From an uncultured Eggerthella sp. (GTDB lineage: Bacteria > Actinomycetota > Coriobacteriia > Coriobacteriales > Eggerthellaceae): a stretch of 64,000 bases of DNA. The first letter of the stretch is position 1, and every line of letters starts with the position of its first letter. The notes beneath the pieces were generated by a model. That model was not told the origin of the DNA, did no database searches, and worked only from the letters and a program-made list of their open reading frames with translations. Positions 34,125 through 41,952 of the stretch are shown here, in pieces. Where the stretch lies: NCBI GenBank assembly GCA_905203045.1, contig CAJKUH010000002.1, positions 1 to 64,000 on the forward strand. The letters are read 5' to 3'. A program made the position numbers and the translations under genes.

Positions 34125-35225
34125 TCACACAACGAAGCTGAACGTTTCGCCCCATGTGCGGCGCAAAACGAAATCGGCCGTGCCGTTGATGTTGTCGTAC
34201 ACGATGGACCATTGCGTATTGCTGGTGATGTCTTCCGGGTTCGGCTCCTGTGAAGAAGCACGCAGCGCCTGCCAGGCCACGTCTTTCGTTTGCAACGGTG
34301 CGCCGTCCAACACCTCAGCGATGGCAAGCGCGCGCTCCTTGCCATGCCCTAACGTGCCGTTCTTCTGGTTCGGCAGCACTTCGTCGGCATAGCAAGCGTA
34401 ATAGTTCGTCACTTCGCGCGCATGGGTCACGATCATCGGGCGCGCCGCGTTCCGCGGGTCGTACTCCACCACGCGGCTATCGCCTGAAGCATCGTTGATG
34501 AAGAAGTGGTAGTCGCGCCCCGCCATGGCAACCATGTCATACGACCCAAGCAGCTCTACTGCTTCCTGGGTGGTTGCCGCCCTGTCAAGAACCAGGCGAA
34601 CGGCAAGCGAGGTATTGATCTTCGACTTACCGGCATCCTGCCTGGTAGGAGCGCTATCGAGCGTAAGCACGGCAATGGAAACGCCCTTTTCATTGATGCC
34701 GTCCAAACTGGCAAAGGGCCCAAGCATTGCAGCGCATTTTTCCTTCAGCCCCAGCTCTGGCTGGTTGGCACCCAAGTTGTTCAAGGCTGAAAAGGCAATG
34801 GACGCATAGCCGTCTTTCGGATGCGTGCGCACCAGCAAAGCCGATGTGTCGTCTTTGAAGTCGTAGTTGCGCCCCATCAGAACGCTGCCGGGTGCCTCCG
34901 CGCGAAATGCGCTGCAAGCGAATTTCGGCGCCTGCACCTTCACCGGAAGGCCTGGAAACACCTGGCGGCACACGGCATCGATATAGGCCTGGTCGTCCGC
35001 AACGCCCGCCTCGATAAGGGCATCAAGGTCATAGCGGTACGCGATATCAATCTCGTAAAGGTTGTAGGGGCCCTCGAAGGCGGAAAGCTTCTTCAGCGAA
35101 CGAAGCGTCTTGATGCGCGAAGAGGCCAAAACGCCCACCGCTGCTGCAGCAGCCGCAACCGGCACCAAAAGCAGCTTGCCTGCCACCTTGCCGTTGCAGC
35201 CCTTTATTTTATGCACTGCACCCAT
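34125..35225 (-). CDS. membrane-anchored Ntn-type linear-amide C-N hydrolase (choloylglycine hydrolase / acyl-transferase fold)
   Basis: The 366-residue protein has a hydrophobic N-terminal segment (about residues 18-35) that could be a membrane anchor or signal, then an Ntn-hydrolase domain. Cys104 in KFACSAFRAEAPGSVLMGRNYDF aligns with the nucleophile of penicillin acyltransferase/bile-salt-hydrolase-like enzymes; GINEKGVSIAVLTLDS and NTSLAVRLVLDRAATTQEAVELL are further family motifs. In bile salt hydrolase the Cys is residue 2, whereas here it must be exposed by internal cleavage, as in the acyltransferase with Cys103. Substrate (bile amide, N-acyl amino acid, beta-lactam) is unknown. The ribosome-binding position holds a G8 tract. 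It follows a tetR gene by 30 bases, suggesting one regulated unit. Confidence 0.82.
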   Translation of the reverse strand: MGAVHKIKGCNGKVAGKLLLVPVAAAAAAVGVLASSRIKTLRSLKKLSAFEGPYNLYEIDIAYRYDLDALIEAGVADDQAYIDAVCRQVFPGLPVKVQAPKFACSAFRAEAPGSVLMGRNYDFKDDTSALLVRTHPKDGYASIAFSALNNLGANQPELGLKEKCAAMLGPFASLDGINEKGVSIAVLTLDSAPTRQDAGKSKINTSLAVRLVLDRAATTQEAVELLGSYDMVAMAGRDYHFFINDASGDSRVVEYDPRNAARPMIVTHAREVTNYYACYADEVLPNQKNGTLGHGKERALAIAEVLDGAPLQTKDVAWQALRASSQEPNPEDITSNTQWSIVYDNINGTADFVLRRTWGETFSFVV

Positions 35226-35232
35226 TTCAGTA

Positions 35233-35240
35233 CCCCCCCC
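35233..35240 (-). promoter_or_regulatory. G8 homopolymer at the Shine-Dalgarno position of the Ntn hydrolase
   Basis: On the coding strand eight G in a row (GTGGGGGGGGTACTGAA) end seven bases before the ATG and are the only purine-rich stretch available as a ribosome-binding site. Length changes here would alter spacing or strength. Confidence 0.5.
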
Positions 35241-35255
35241 ACTTTTTAGCGAGCT

Positions 35256-35973
35256 TTACCGTTCTTCGCCAAACATTTGCGCTTCCAGCTCGAAATCGAA
35301 GGTGTCGGCAAGCGCCTCGAACAGCCTTGCTATCACACCTTTCGCGATTGTTCGCAGGTCCTGTTGTTGGATGCTGGCGATAACCGCCGCACGTTCTTCG
35401 GCGGGCACGTTCAACGCACCAAGACTCATTTCCAAATAGCGCCCGATCTTCTGTGACAGCGTGAAGTCGCCGCTACATGGACGCAACATGTACCCCAGTA
35501 TGATGCCCGATGTTCCAATGTCCACCTGATAGAAATCTTCTTCGGTGAATTCGGGGGGTGTACCGCTGAAACGCCAATTGCAGCTGCTTTGCGGTATTAC
35601 GCCGGATGTATTCAAGCGATTGCTCGGCAGCGTAAGACTGCAGGTACAAGTCGCGGATAATCTCGTTCAGCTCAACGATGGTAAGTTGAACCGACGTTTC
35701 GAACGCATATACAAAGACAGGGCTCGCATTCGGTCCCAGCAGCGCCGCCGCATCGCCCGCTGCAGAGAACTGTCCCGAAAACATAAGCTTCAGCAGCTCG
35801 AACAGCACACCGTCTTTCGTGCCGAAAATGTTCTGGAATGTGCTGGAAGAAACATCAGCCTCCCGCAAGATGGCGGCCATAGTAGTGCCGTGGTACCCGC
35901 GCTCTAAAAACAGGCGAACGCTCGCGGAGAGTATTCGCTTTCGCGCCGCCTCGCTGTCATACCGACGGGCCAC
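35256..35973 (-). pseudogene. TetR-family regulator interrupted by a frameshift in a C6 tract
   Basis: The first frame (start at 35973) encodes a TetR DNA-binding domain: ARKRILSASVRLFLERGYHGTTMAAILREADVSSSTFQNIFGTKDGVLFEL. It leaves the proper frame at a C6 tract on the coding strand (G6 at 35553-35558) and runs to a premature stop at 35473. The second frame (to 35256) continues the ligand-binding half, PPEFTEEDFYQVDIGTSGIILGYML onward. With five C instead of six the two join cleanly into a protein of about 238 residues, a normal TetR length. It precedes the Ntn hydrolase gene, which it probably controls. Error, true mutation and phase variation are all possible. Confidence 0.8.
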
Positions 35974-36037
35974 AGTTCCTCCTCTATTCTTACGTTGGTA
36001 CTAATTTTACCTGCACCCCAATGCCCTGCCGACTTTC

Positions 36038-36233
36038 AAAACCAAGAAACGCCCTCTTCTTGGCAAAATAATCGACTTGGGAATGAATGCACCGTGTCCA
36101 ATCAGACAGGCGGCAAAACTGACCTTGGGTTTTGCAAAGAAACAAACCTCGAAAGCCTGAAAAACTACTGATATCGCTCAAAAACCCGTTCCCAAGTCGA
36201 TTATTTTGCCACGACGGCCCCGTTTCTTGGTTT
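36038..36233. repeat. TGGCAAA-family inverted-repeat element, copy B
   Basis: A nested inverted repeat. The inner arms are 23-base perfect repeats (36061-36083 and 36189-36211), each starting TGGCAAAATAATCGAC when read inward. The outer arms are 14-base perfect repeats, AAAACCAAGAAACG (36038-36051) and its complement (36220-36233). The inner unit is 151 bp, the same as copy C. It lies between the crotonase gene and tetR, both leftward. The rest of the 420-base gap holds the crotonase terminator and no gene. Confidence 0.8.
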
Positions 36234-36313
36234 TAGCCGCCCAAGCAAGACGAATCGCTCAACCCGACAGCCCCTGCAACCAAAGTTGCCTCGCAATAAT
36301 CCGTCCCGCAAAC

Positions 36314-36347
36314 AAAAAAAGAGGCACCCACAAAGGGATGCCTCTTT
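36314..36347 (-). terminator. terminator of the crotonase-family gene
   Basis: AAAGAGGCA and TGCCTCTTT pair around a 12-base loop and are followed by TTTT on the leftward strand. Confidence 0.85.
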
Positions 36348-36396
36348 CATGCAACTTTCGTTATGCCGCCTACTGGCAACATTCCAAAAGGAAAAC

Positions 36397-37272
36397 TTAC
36401 ATGTTGTTGAAGGTGAAGTTCTCGGGATGAGCCTTTACCTCTTCACGCAGTTTCGGATTCATCTTGCGAACGCCGCGACGGTTGTCCTCGGTCTGAGAAG
36501 CCAGAACCTGGTTGCGGTTCTCCATGCTGATCTGACCCATGAAGGAGTTGTCCAAGGAAGCGAGCAGGGATTCCTTGGTAAGGCGCATACCCAGAGGAGC
36601 GGAGTTCTTGCAGATAGCCTCAGCCATCTTAACTGCTTCCTCTACAACGTCTTCGTCAGCTACAACCTTGTTAGCGAAGCCCCATTCCTTCAGCTCTTCT
36701 GCGCCGATGCGGCGAGCAGTCATAAGAGCCTCAGCAGCGCGAGCGTAGCCCACGATGCGGGGGAGGTAGTAGGAGCCGGACATGTCGGTGCCGGTAAGGC
36801 CGATGTTGAGATAGCCTGCCTGCATCTTGAAGGACTCACCGCAAACACGAAGGTCGCAAGCGCAAGCCAGAGAAAGGCCGCCGCCGATTGCATGACCCTT
36901 CAGAGCGCCGATTATGGGCTGCATAGTGTTGTGCATGTTAACAGCCTGGTCGGAGCAGATGGTCTGCATGATGCAGTGATCGCGCTGAGCGCGGCCCATG
37001 TCAGCAGGGGGCTCGTAGTTGAGTTCGTTCAGGTTGAAGCCTGCGCAGAAAGACTTGCCTTCGCCGGTCAGAACGATAACGCGGCATTCGGGGTCCATGC
37101 GGACCTTCTTCAGGTAGTCGTTGAAATCAGCCATCTGCTGATAAGACATTGCGTTCAGGTTAGCAGCGTCGTCGAAGGAGACAACGTGAATCGGGCCACG
37201 AACCTCAACCTTGAGGCGTTCGTACTCGTACTTGAATTCGGGCAGCTTGTATGCCTCCTGATATACGCTCAT
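36397..37272 (-). CDS. crotonase-superfamily (enoyl-CoA hydratase/isomerase-like) protein lacking the usual catalytic glutamates
   Basis: The 291-residue protein has the crotonase fold: oxyanion-hole motifs GKSFCAGFNLNEL and ALKGHAIGGGLSLACACD, and the C-terminal SAPLGMRLTKESL helix. By my alignment with rat mitochondrial hydratase, Glu144 is replaced by Ser (GGLSLACACD) and Glu164 by Tyr (QAGYLNIGLTGTDMSGSYYLPR), so ordinary water addition is doubtful; other superfamily members with IGLxGxDMG-type loops exist. Start ATG with GGAAGGGG upstream. It is divergent from the Cys-rich gene at 37409, sharing a 136-base promoter region, which hints at joint regulation. Substrate unknown. Confidence 0.82.
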   Translation of the reverse strand: MSVYQEAYKLPEFKYEYERLKVEVRGPIHVVSFDDAANLNAMSYQQMADFNDYLKKVRMDPECRVIVLTGEGKSFCAGFNLNELNYEPPADMGRAQRDHCIMQTICSDQAVNMHNTMQPIIGALKGHAIGGGLSLACACDLRVCGESFKMQAGYLNIGLTGTDMSGSYYLPRIVGYARAAEALMTARRIGAEELKEWGFANKVVADEDVVEEAVKMAEAICKNSAPLGMRLTKESLLASLDNSFMGQISMENRNQVLASQTEDNRRGVRKMNPKLREEVKAHPENFTFNNM

Positions 37273-37408
37273 GCGCAATTCCCCTTCCAAATTGGAAAAC
37301 TGGTTTAAGATAGTTGAATCGTAGTTTTTCAGAGCGTCCCTTGTCAAGGACAGCAGGGGTTTTAAGCTCTGTTTTAACAGGTTCACACTGCCGAAAGAAG
37401 GGGTACAA

Positions 37409-38065
37409 ATGGCAGAATTCAGCCCGACCCGCACCCACGCAACGTGGAAGCCGCGCGTCAGCAAAGCACACCTTCCCTATTACCGCTGCAGCAAGTGCGG
37501 CGCCATCATTCAAGGCATCGACGGCAACGTGGAAATCACGTACACCAACGACGGCGAACGCTCGCTCGTGTTCGAGCCGCCTTACGGTCACGTCGACTTC
37601 GCGCCAAGCTGCTGCGGCAAGCCCATGGAAAAGCTTGAGCTCATTCCCGCTTCCGAAGTGGAAGACCGTTTCAAGCTTACCTATGAGATTTTGGGCGGCA
37701 TGAACAACAACTGCATCGAGGTGAACTGGCGCAGCGTTGATTCCACCTGCAAACCCCGCTGGTTCGGCCTGAAAACCTTCACCGGCTTCCAGCAAAAGTA
37801 TGTGCAACCGAAAAAGTGGCCGCCCGTGGTATTCGCGCTGGCCGATGAGGACGCGTTTGCCTACTGCAACAAGAACCCTTGCGTGCAGTGCACGTTCCGC
37901 TGTAAGCGCGAGTTCGAGATTTACGCCTACGTCGAGAATCTGGGCCTGGTAGTGAAGCACCTTGACCAGTGGATCGCATCAGGCAGCGCCAGCACCGACG
38001 ACTTCGACTCTCCCACCGAAATCATGGCAAAGGCCCGCGCCAAGAAAGCCGCTGAAGAGAAATAG
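37409..38065 (+). CDS. Cys-rich protein with desulforedoxin-like metal site, function unknown
   Basis: The 218-residue protein opens with YYRCSKCGAIIQ and, about 45 residues later, SCCGKPMEKLELI, which together look like the CxxC...CC rubredoxin-type iron site of desulforedoxin and desulfoferrodoxin. The His cluster of superoxide reductase is not obvious. The middle carries GGMNNNCIEVNWRSV and a second Cys cluster, YCNKNPCVQCTFRC. The C-terminus is helical and charged. GAAGGGG precedes the ATG. It is transcribed divergently from the crotonase-family gene. A redox or metal-binding role is inferred; a protein related to, but not itself, a superoxide reductase is the best description. Confidence 0.75.
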   Translation: MAEFSPTRTHATWKPRVSKAHLPYYRCSKCGAIIQGIDGNVEITYTNDGERSLVFEPPYGHVDFAPSCCGKPMEKLELIPASEVEDRFKLTYEILGGMNNNCIEVNWRSVDSTCKPRWFGLKTFTGFQQKYVQPKKWPPVVFALADEDAFAYCNKNPCVQCTFRCKREFEIYAYVENLGLVVKHLDQWIASGSASTDDFDSPTEIMAKARAKKAAEEK

Positions 38066-38095
38066 GCTTCGAAATAACTTACGAATCGTGCCCAA

Positions 38096-38129
38096 AGAGC
38101 CCCGCATCATTGCTGATGCGGGGCTCTTC
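38096..38129 (+). terminator. terminator of the Cys-rich gene
   Basis: A 14-bp perfect stem AGAGCCCCGCATCA/TGATGCGGGGCTCT with a TTGC loop, followed by TCT, 30 bases after the stop codon. Confidence 0.85.
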
Positions 38130-38137
38130 TATTGCCT

Positions 38138-38332
38138 GCGCTGAAAAATAGGCCCGGCTTGGCAAATTTAGTCGCTAAAGTACGAGCCGCACGGCAAAGG
38201 GCGTCCGTTGACCCTATGGGCAGAATCGTGAACTGGGGTTTTCCGTGCATAAAGGGGCACAAAGGGCCTCTCTGAGAAAATGCTTCGTACTTTTGAGGCT
38301 TTATCTGCCAAACAGGCAAGGTTTTTCGGCTC
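38138..38332. repeat. TGGCAAA-family inverted-repeat element, copy C
   Basis: The inner unit (38160-38310, 151 bp) has 26-base imperfect inverted repeats starting TGGCA and ending AAAGTACGA, as in copy A. The pairing continues outward: 22 flanking bases on each side align without gaps and share the GAAAAA block, so the whole palindrome spans about 195 bp. It lies between the converging Cys-rich and copA genes. Confidence 0.7.
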
Positions 38333-38355
38333 GATCCTATAAACGATCCTGCAAG

Positions 38356-41079
38356 CTAAAGCATTTCCGCTTTGAACCCCGCTTCTACGATGGCGCCGGT
38401 CAGCATTTCATCGGGCACGTTGCCCGTCAAATGCACCGTTGCGCGCTTTTCGTCGAGGCTCACCTCAGCGCTTTCGACGCCGGGCACCGCTTCCAGCGCT
38501 TCGCGCACATGGCCCGCGCACTTATTGCACTTCATCCCTTCCACATGCAGCTGCTTTTCGGACGAATGAGAAGCAGGCGCAATCACGCACTTCTCAGATG
38601 CGTTTCCGCTCCCAGCAGATACAGCATTTTCCGGCTTCCACCTGCGCAGACGCAATGCGTTGGTTACCACGCATACCGAGCTTACGCTCATGGCGGCAGC
38701 TGCGATCATCGGATTCAGGCTGAAGCCCGCCCAGGCGAAGGCGCCGGCAGCAACGGGAATGCAGATTGCGTTGTAGAACAGCGCCCAAAACAGGTTTTGC
38801 TTGATGTTGCGCATCGTGGCGCGCGAAAGGGAAAGCGCTGCGGGGACATCGGCCAAGTCGCTGTGCATCAGCACGATATCGGCGCTGGAAAGCGCAATAT
38901 CGGTGCCGGCGCCGATGGCAATGCCTACATCGGCACGGGCAAGAGCAGGAGCATCGTTGATGCCGTCGCCCACCATGGCAACGGGAGCCTTCGCGGAAAG
39001 CTGACGCACGATACGCTCCTTGTCGGCGGGCAGCACTCCGGCTATCACCTCGTCGGTGCCCACCTCACGCTGCACGGCGCGAGCGGTGCGCTCGGCATCG
39101 CCCGTGAGCATCACGGTCTTGATGCCCATGGCACGCAGCTGGGCGATAGCGGCAGCGCTGGTGGGCTTGGGAACATCGGCCACGGCAATGACGCCGACCA
39201 GTGCGCCATTGCAAGCGAAGTACGTAACGGTTTTGCCCGCATCGGCAAGCTGCTGAGCCTGAGATTCATCGATCTGAATGCCCTGCTCGGCCATCATGCG
39301 CGCGTTGCCTGCAAAGCATGCAACACCTTCGACGGCAGCCGAAACGCCCTGGCCAGGAGTCTGCTTGAAGCTATCAACGGAAACTTCCTTCAGAGGATGC
39401 GCCGCAAGTGCGTGGGCAACCACGTGGATATCGGCACCGGTGCTCTTTTCGCTTGCAGAGGAGGAGAAACCATCAGGCGCTCCCTTCCCCGCCTTGTCGG
39501 TGAAGCCTGCATCAGCCGCGTCAGTCGCACCGCCCGCCACGCTCGAAGCCGCCTCGCTCAGCGCACCAGCAGCGTAGAGCACCATGGCTCGGGCTAACGG
39601 GTGCTCGGAGGGCTTTTCCAACGCATGGGCAAGCTGCAACAGCTCTTCTGCGCACACACCGGCAACCGGCAGCACGTCGGTGACCTGCGGAGCGCCGTTG
39701 GTGATGGTGCCCGTTTTGTCCAAGACCGCCGTCTTCACGCCGCGCGCCGTTTCAAGCGCTTCGGCCGATTTCACCAAAATGCCGTTGGCGGCACCGCGGC
39801 CCGTTCCCACCATGATGGCCGTGGGCGTGGCCAGGCCCAATGCGCAGGGGCACGAGATAACCAGCACCGAAATGGCATAGGTCAAGGCCGTGGAAAACTC
39901 CGCTCCCACCAGCATCCATATCGCAAACGTGACCACAGCAATGGCGATTACCACCGGCACGAACACACCGCTGATCTTGTCGGCCATCTTTTCGATAGGT
40001 GCTTTAGAGCTGGTAGCTTCATCGACCAAACGGACAATACCCGCCAGCACCGTTTCCTCGCCTACGCGCTCGGCGCGCATGGTAAACCAGCCGGCGGTAT
40101 TCACGGTGGCGCCCGTTACCGCACTGCCCGCATGCACGCTTTTCGGCAGCGGCTCGCCCGTGATGACGGATTCGTCAACCGAGCCTTCGCCTTCCAAAAC
40201 CGTGCCATCCACCGGCACCGATTCGCCCGTGCGCACCACCAGCACGTCGCCCGCGCGCACGCTTGCAGCGGGCACCTGAACCTCGGCGCCATCTTCCAGG
40301 CGCGTGGCCATCTTGGGCGAAAGATCCATCAGCTTCGAAAGCGCGCTGGTGGTCTTGCCCTTCGCGCGCGCTTCCAGGTACTTGCCCAACGTGATGAGCG
40401 TCAAGATCATGCCGGCCGACTCGAAATACAGGTTCATAGCGAAGTGGTGGGCGGTTTGCAGGTCGGCGTGGCCCATGGAAAATGCCATGTTGAACAGCGC
40501 ATACAAGCCGTAAATGGTTGCCGCACCCGAGCCCAGGGCAATGAGCGAGTCCATATTGGGCGAACCGCTTACCAAGGCGCGCAACCCCACGCGGAAGAAC
40601 TTGAAGTTGATGAAGATGATGGGCACCAGCAGCAAAAGCAGGGTAAGCGCATACACCATCATGTTTTCCATGCCGGTTAGCACGCCGGGCAGGGGCCAGC
40701 CGAACATATCGCCCATGGCAATGTAGAACAGCGGCACGGTGAACACCAACGAGGCAATAAGACGATGCAGCATGCTCTTCTGCTCGGCTTCCGCCGCAGA
40801 GCTCGAACCCTGGGCTGCCGGTGCGGACCCGGCGGCAGCGTTGGCAGCTGCTCCCCCCGAACCCTTCGGGCTGGCGCCGTAACCTGCCTTCTTCACCGCA
40901 GCTTCGATTTTGGCCGAAACAGCGGCGGCATCGGCGCCTTCGACAAGCTGCACCTCCATTGAGTTCTTCAGCAGATTCACGGCAACATCCGCCACGCCGG
41001 CAACCGATCTGGTGGCTTTGTCTACACGCGAAGAGCATGACGCACAGGTCATGCCAGTGACGTCGAATAATAATTTCAT
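38356..41079 (-). CDS. copA: copper-exporting P1B-type ATPase with N- and C-terminal HMA domains
   Basis: Pumps Cu(I) out of the cell at the cost of ATP. Residues 1-67 are a heavy-metal-associated domain with CASC at 12-15. Eight membrane helices carry the CPC motif (SCPCALGLATPTA). The actuator domain has GEP (TGEPLP), the P-domain DKTGTIT and GDGINDAPALA, the N-domain the SEHPLA His-Pro. An unusual second HMA domain with CNKC occupies the last ~65 residues, giving 907 residues in all. A poorly conserved Ser/Ala-rich insert lies after the HP motif. It lies downstream of csoR on the same strand, with a CsoR operator before csoR, so copper-induced expression is expected. Confidence 0.95.
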   Translation of the reverse strand: MKLLFDVTGMTCASCSSRVDKATRSVAGVADVAVNLLKNSMEVQLVEGADAAAVSAKIEAAVKKAGYGASPKGSGGAAANAAAGSAPAAQGSSSAAEAEQKSMLHRLIASLVFTVPLFYIAMGDMFGWPLPGVLTGMENMMVYALTLLLLLVPIIFINFKFFRVGLRALVSGSPNMDSLIALGSGAATIYGLYALFNMAFSMGHADLQTAHHFAMNLYFESAGMILTLITLGKYLEARAKGKTTSALSKLMDLSPKMATRLEDGAEVQVPAASVRAGDVLVVRTGESVPVDGTVLEGEGSVDESVITGEPLPKSVHAGSAVTGATVNTAGWFTMRAERVGEETVLAGIVRLVDEATSSKAPIEKMADKISGVFVPVVIAIAVVTFAIWMLVGAEFSTALTYAISVLVISCPCALGLATPTAIMVGTGRGAANGILVKSAEALETARGVKTAVLDKTGTITNGAPQVTDVLPVAGVCAEELLQLAHALEKPSEHPLARAMVLYAAGALSEAASSVAGGATDAADAGFTDKAGKGAPDGFSSSASEKSTGADIHVVAHALAAHPLKEVSVDSFKQTPGQGVSAAVEGVACFAGNARMMAEQGIQIDESQAQQLADAGKTVTYFACNGALVGVIAVADVPKPTSAAAIAQLRAMGIKTVMLTGDAERTARAVQREVGTDEVIAGVLPADKERIVRQLSAKAPVAMVGDGINDAPALARADVGIAIGAGTDIALSSADIVLMHSDLADVPAALSLSRATMRNIKQNLFWALFYNAICIPVAAGAFAWAGFSLNPMIAAAAMSVSSVCVVTNALRLRRWKPENAVSAGSGNASEKCVIAPASHSSEKQLHVEGMKCNKCAGHVREALEAVPGVESAEVSLDEKRATVHLTGNVPDEMLTGAIVEAGFKAEML

Positions 41080-41102
41080 TAGTTTCTCTAATCTTCTCAG
41101 CC

Positions 41103-41220
41103 GTCGTGTTCGGGCGGGCTGCTAGGCCTTCAGAACCTGCATGGCTTCAGTCACAGCGCAAAGGCTGCTCCTATCAGCCATGCAGAATATTCAGGCCTAT
41201 CAGCTCCGCCGGAACACGAC
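41103..41220. repeat. long imperfect inverted repeat in the csoR-copA gap
   Basis: Arms of about 45 bases pair across a ~20-base centre. They share GTCGTGTTC, GGCGG, GCTG, TAGGCCT and TGCATGGCT blocks in the same order. The right end is followed by TAGATTTTTTTG on the rightward strand. As RNA it would form a long hairpin in the copA leader; as DNA it resembles a small palindromic repeat. Confidence 0.7.
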
Positions 41221-41317
41221 TAGATTTTTTTGTTGAATTTGGAAAGCGAAGCACCTAACGGTATCCAAAAAAACCACCGCCTTTGGGCACCCTGCACCTC
41301 GCTGCTTTTGCCGCCGA

Positions 41318-41668
41318 TTATCGTGCGAAGCGCTTGATGAGTTGCATGGCTTCGTCGATCACCTCGGTGTCGCCTTCGCGCACGCGTTCGATTACGCAGG
41401 TTTCCAGGTGGTCGCGCAAAAGCAGTTCGGAAACGGTGTGCACCGCGCTTTCAGCGGCGGCCAGCTGGGTCAGGACATCGCCGCAGTAGCGGTTGTCCTC
41501 GATCATGCTTTTCACCCCGTTGAGCTGCCCAATGGCACGGTTCAAACGTTTTTGCAGCTCAGCCTGGAATTCGGCACTGCGCTCGGTTGCTTTGTGGCGG
41601 CATTCGCACGTTCGCTTCGCCGCACCCGACGCTGAAGCGCAACAGCCCTTCTTTTCCTTTTCGCTCAT
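41318..41668 (-). CDS. csoR: CsoR-family copper-sensing repressor
   Basis: All-helical repressor that leaves its operator on binding Cu(I). The 116-residue protein has the core family pattern KRLNRAIGQLNGVKSMIEDNRYCGDVLTQLAA with the first Cys, then LLLRDHLETCV giving the His and second Cys ligands. A ~28-residue N-terminal extension is rich in Cys (GCC, TCEC) and is not typical. The start ATG has AAGGGAAG upstream; the open frame further upstream is not coding-like and contains the operator. The gene order csoR-copA and the upstream operator support copper rather than formaldehyde or sulfur sensing by this family. Confidence 0.92.
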   Translation of the reverse strand: MSEKEKKGCCASASGAAKRTCECRHKATERSAEFQAELQKRLNRAIGQLNGVKSMIEDNRYCGDVLTQLAAAESAVHTVSELLLRDHLETCVIERVREGDTEVIDEAMQLIKRFAR

Positions 41669-41779
41669 TGTTCTTCCCTTCTTGGCGCCCGCGCATCCCC
41701 TGAGCGGAGCTGACGGCACTCGGATTGCGCCGAACGCCCATAGAACGAACTTCGGCACCTTTTTTTCACCGCCCACTAT

Positions 41780-41796
41780 ATACCCCCTGGGGGTAC
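41780..41796 (-). promoter_or_regulatory. CsoR operator
   Basis: ATACCCCCTGGGGGTA is a near-perfect palindrome with the TACCCCC/GGGGGTA arms typical of CsoR sites, about 112 bases upstream of csoR. It would give copper-responsive autoregulation. Confidence 0.75.
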
Positions 41797-41952
41797 TGTC
41801 AACCGAAAAAGCCACTAAAGGCATAACAATTCATTCATCCAAATCGGCAAAACCATCAAAACTTGTATCTGGCAATTGCGTGTTGCCCCCTTGCGCAATG
41901 CCAACCCGAGTACAATAAAGAGATTGGACTTTAAGGGAGTTTTAGGACAAAC

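Noticed and set aside
37409..38065. Calling the Cys-rich protein a superoxide reductase
   Set aside because: Only the desulforedoxin-like Cys pattern is visible; the His ligands of the reductase centre are not.
27251..38332. Classical insertion sequences at the TGGCAAA elements
   Set aside because: The units are about 140-195 bp and contain no open frame resembling a transposase.
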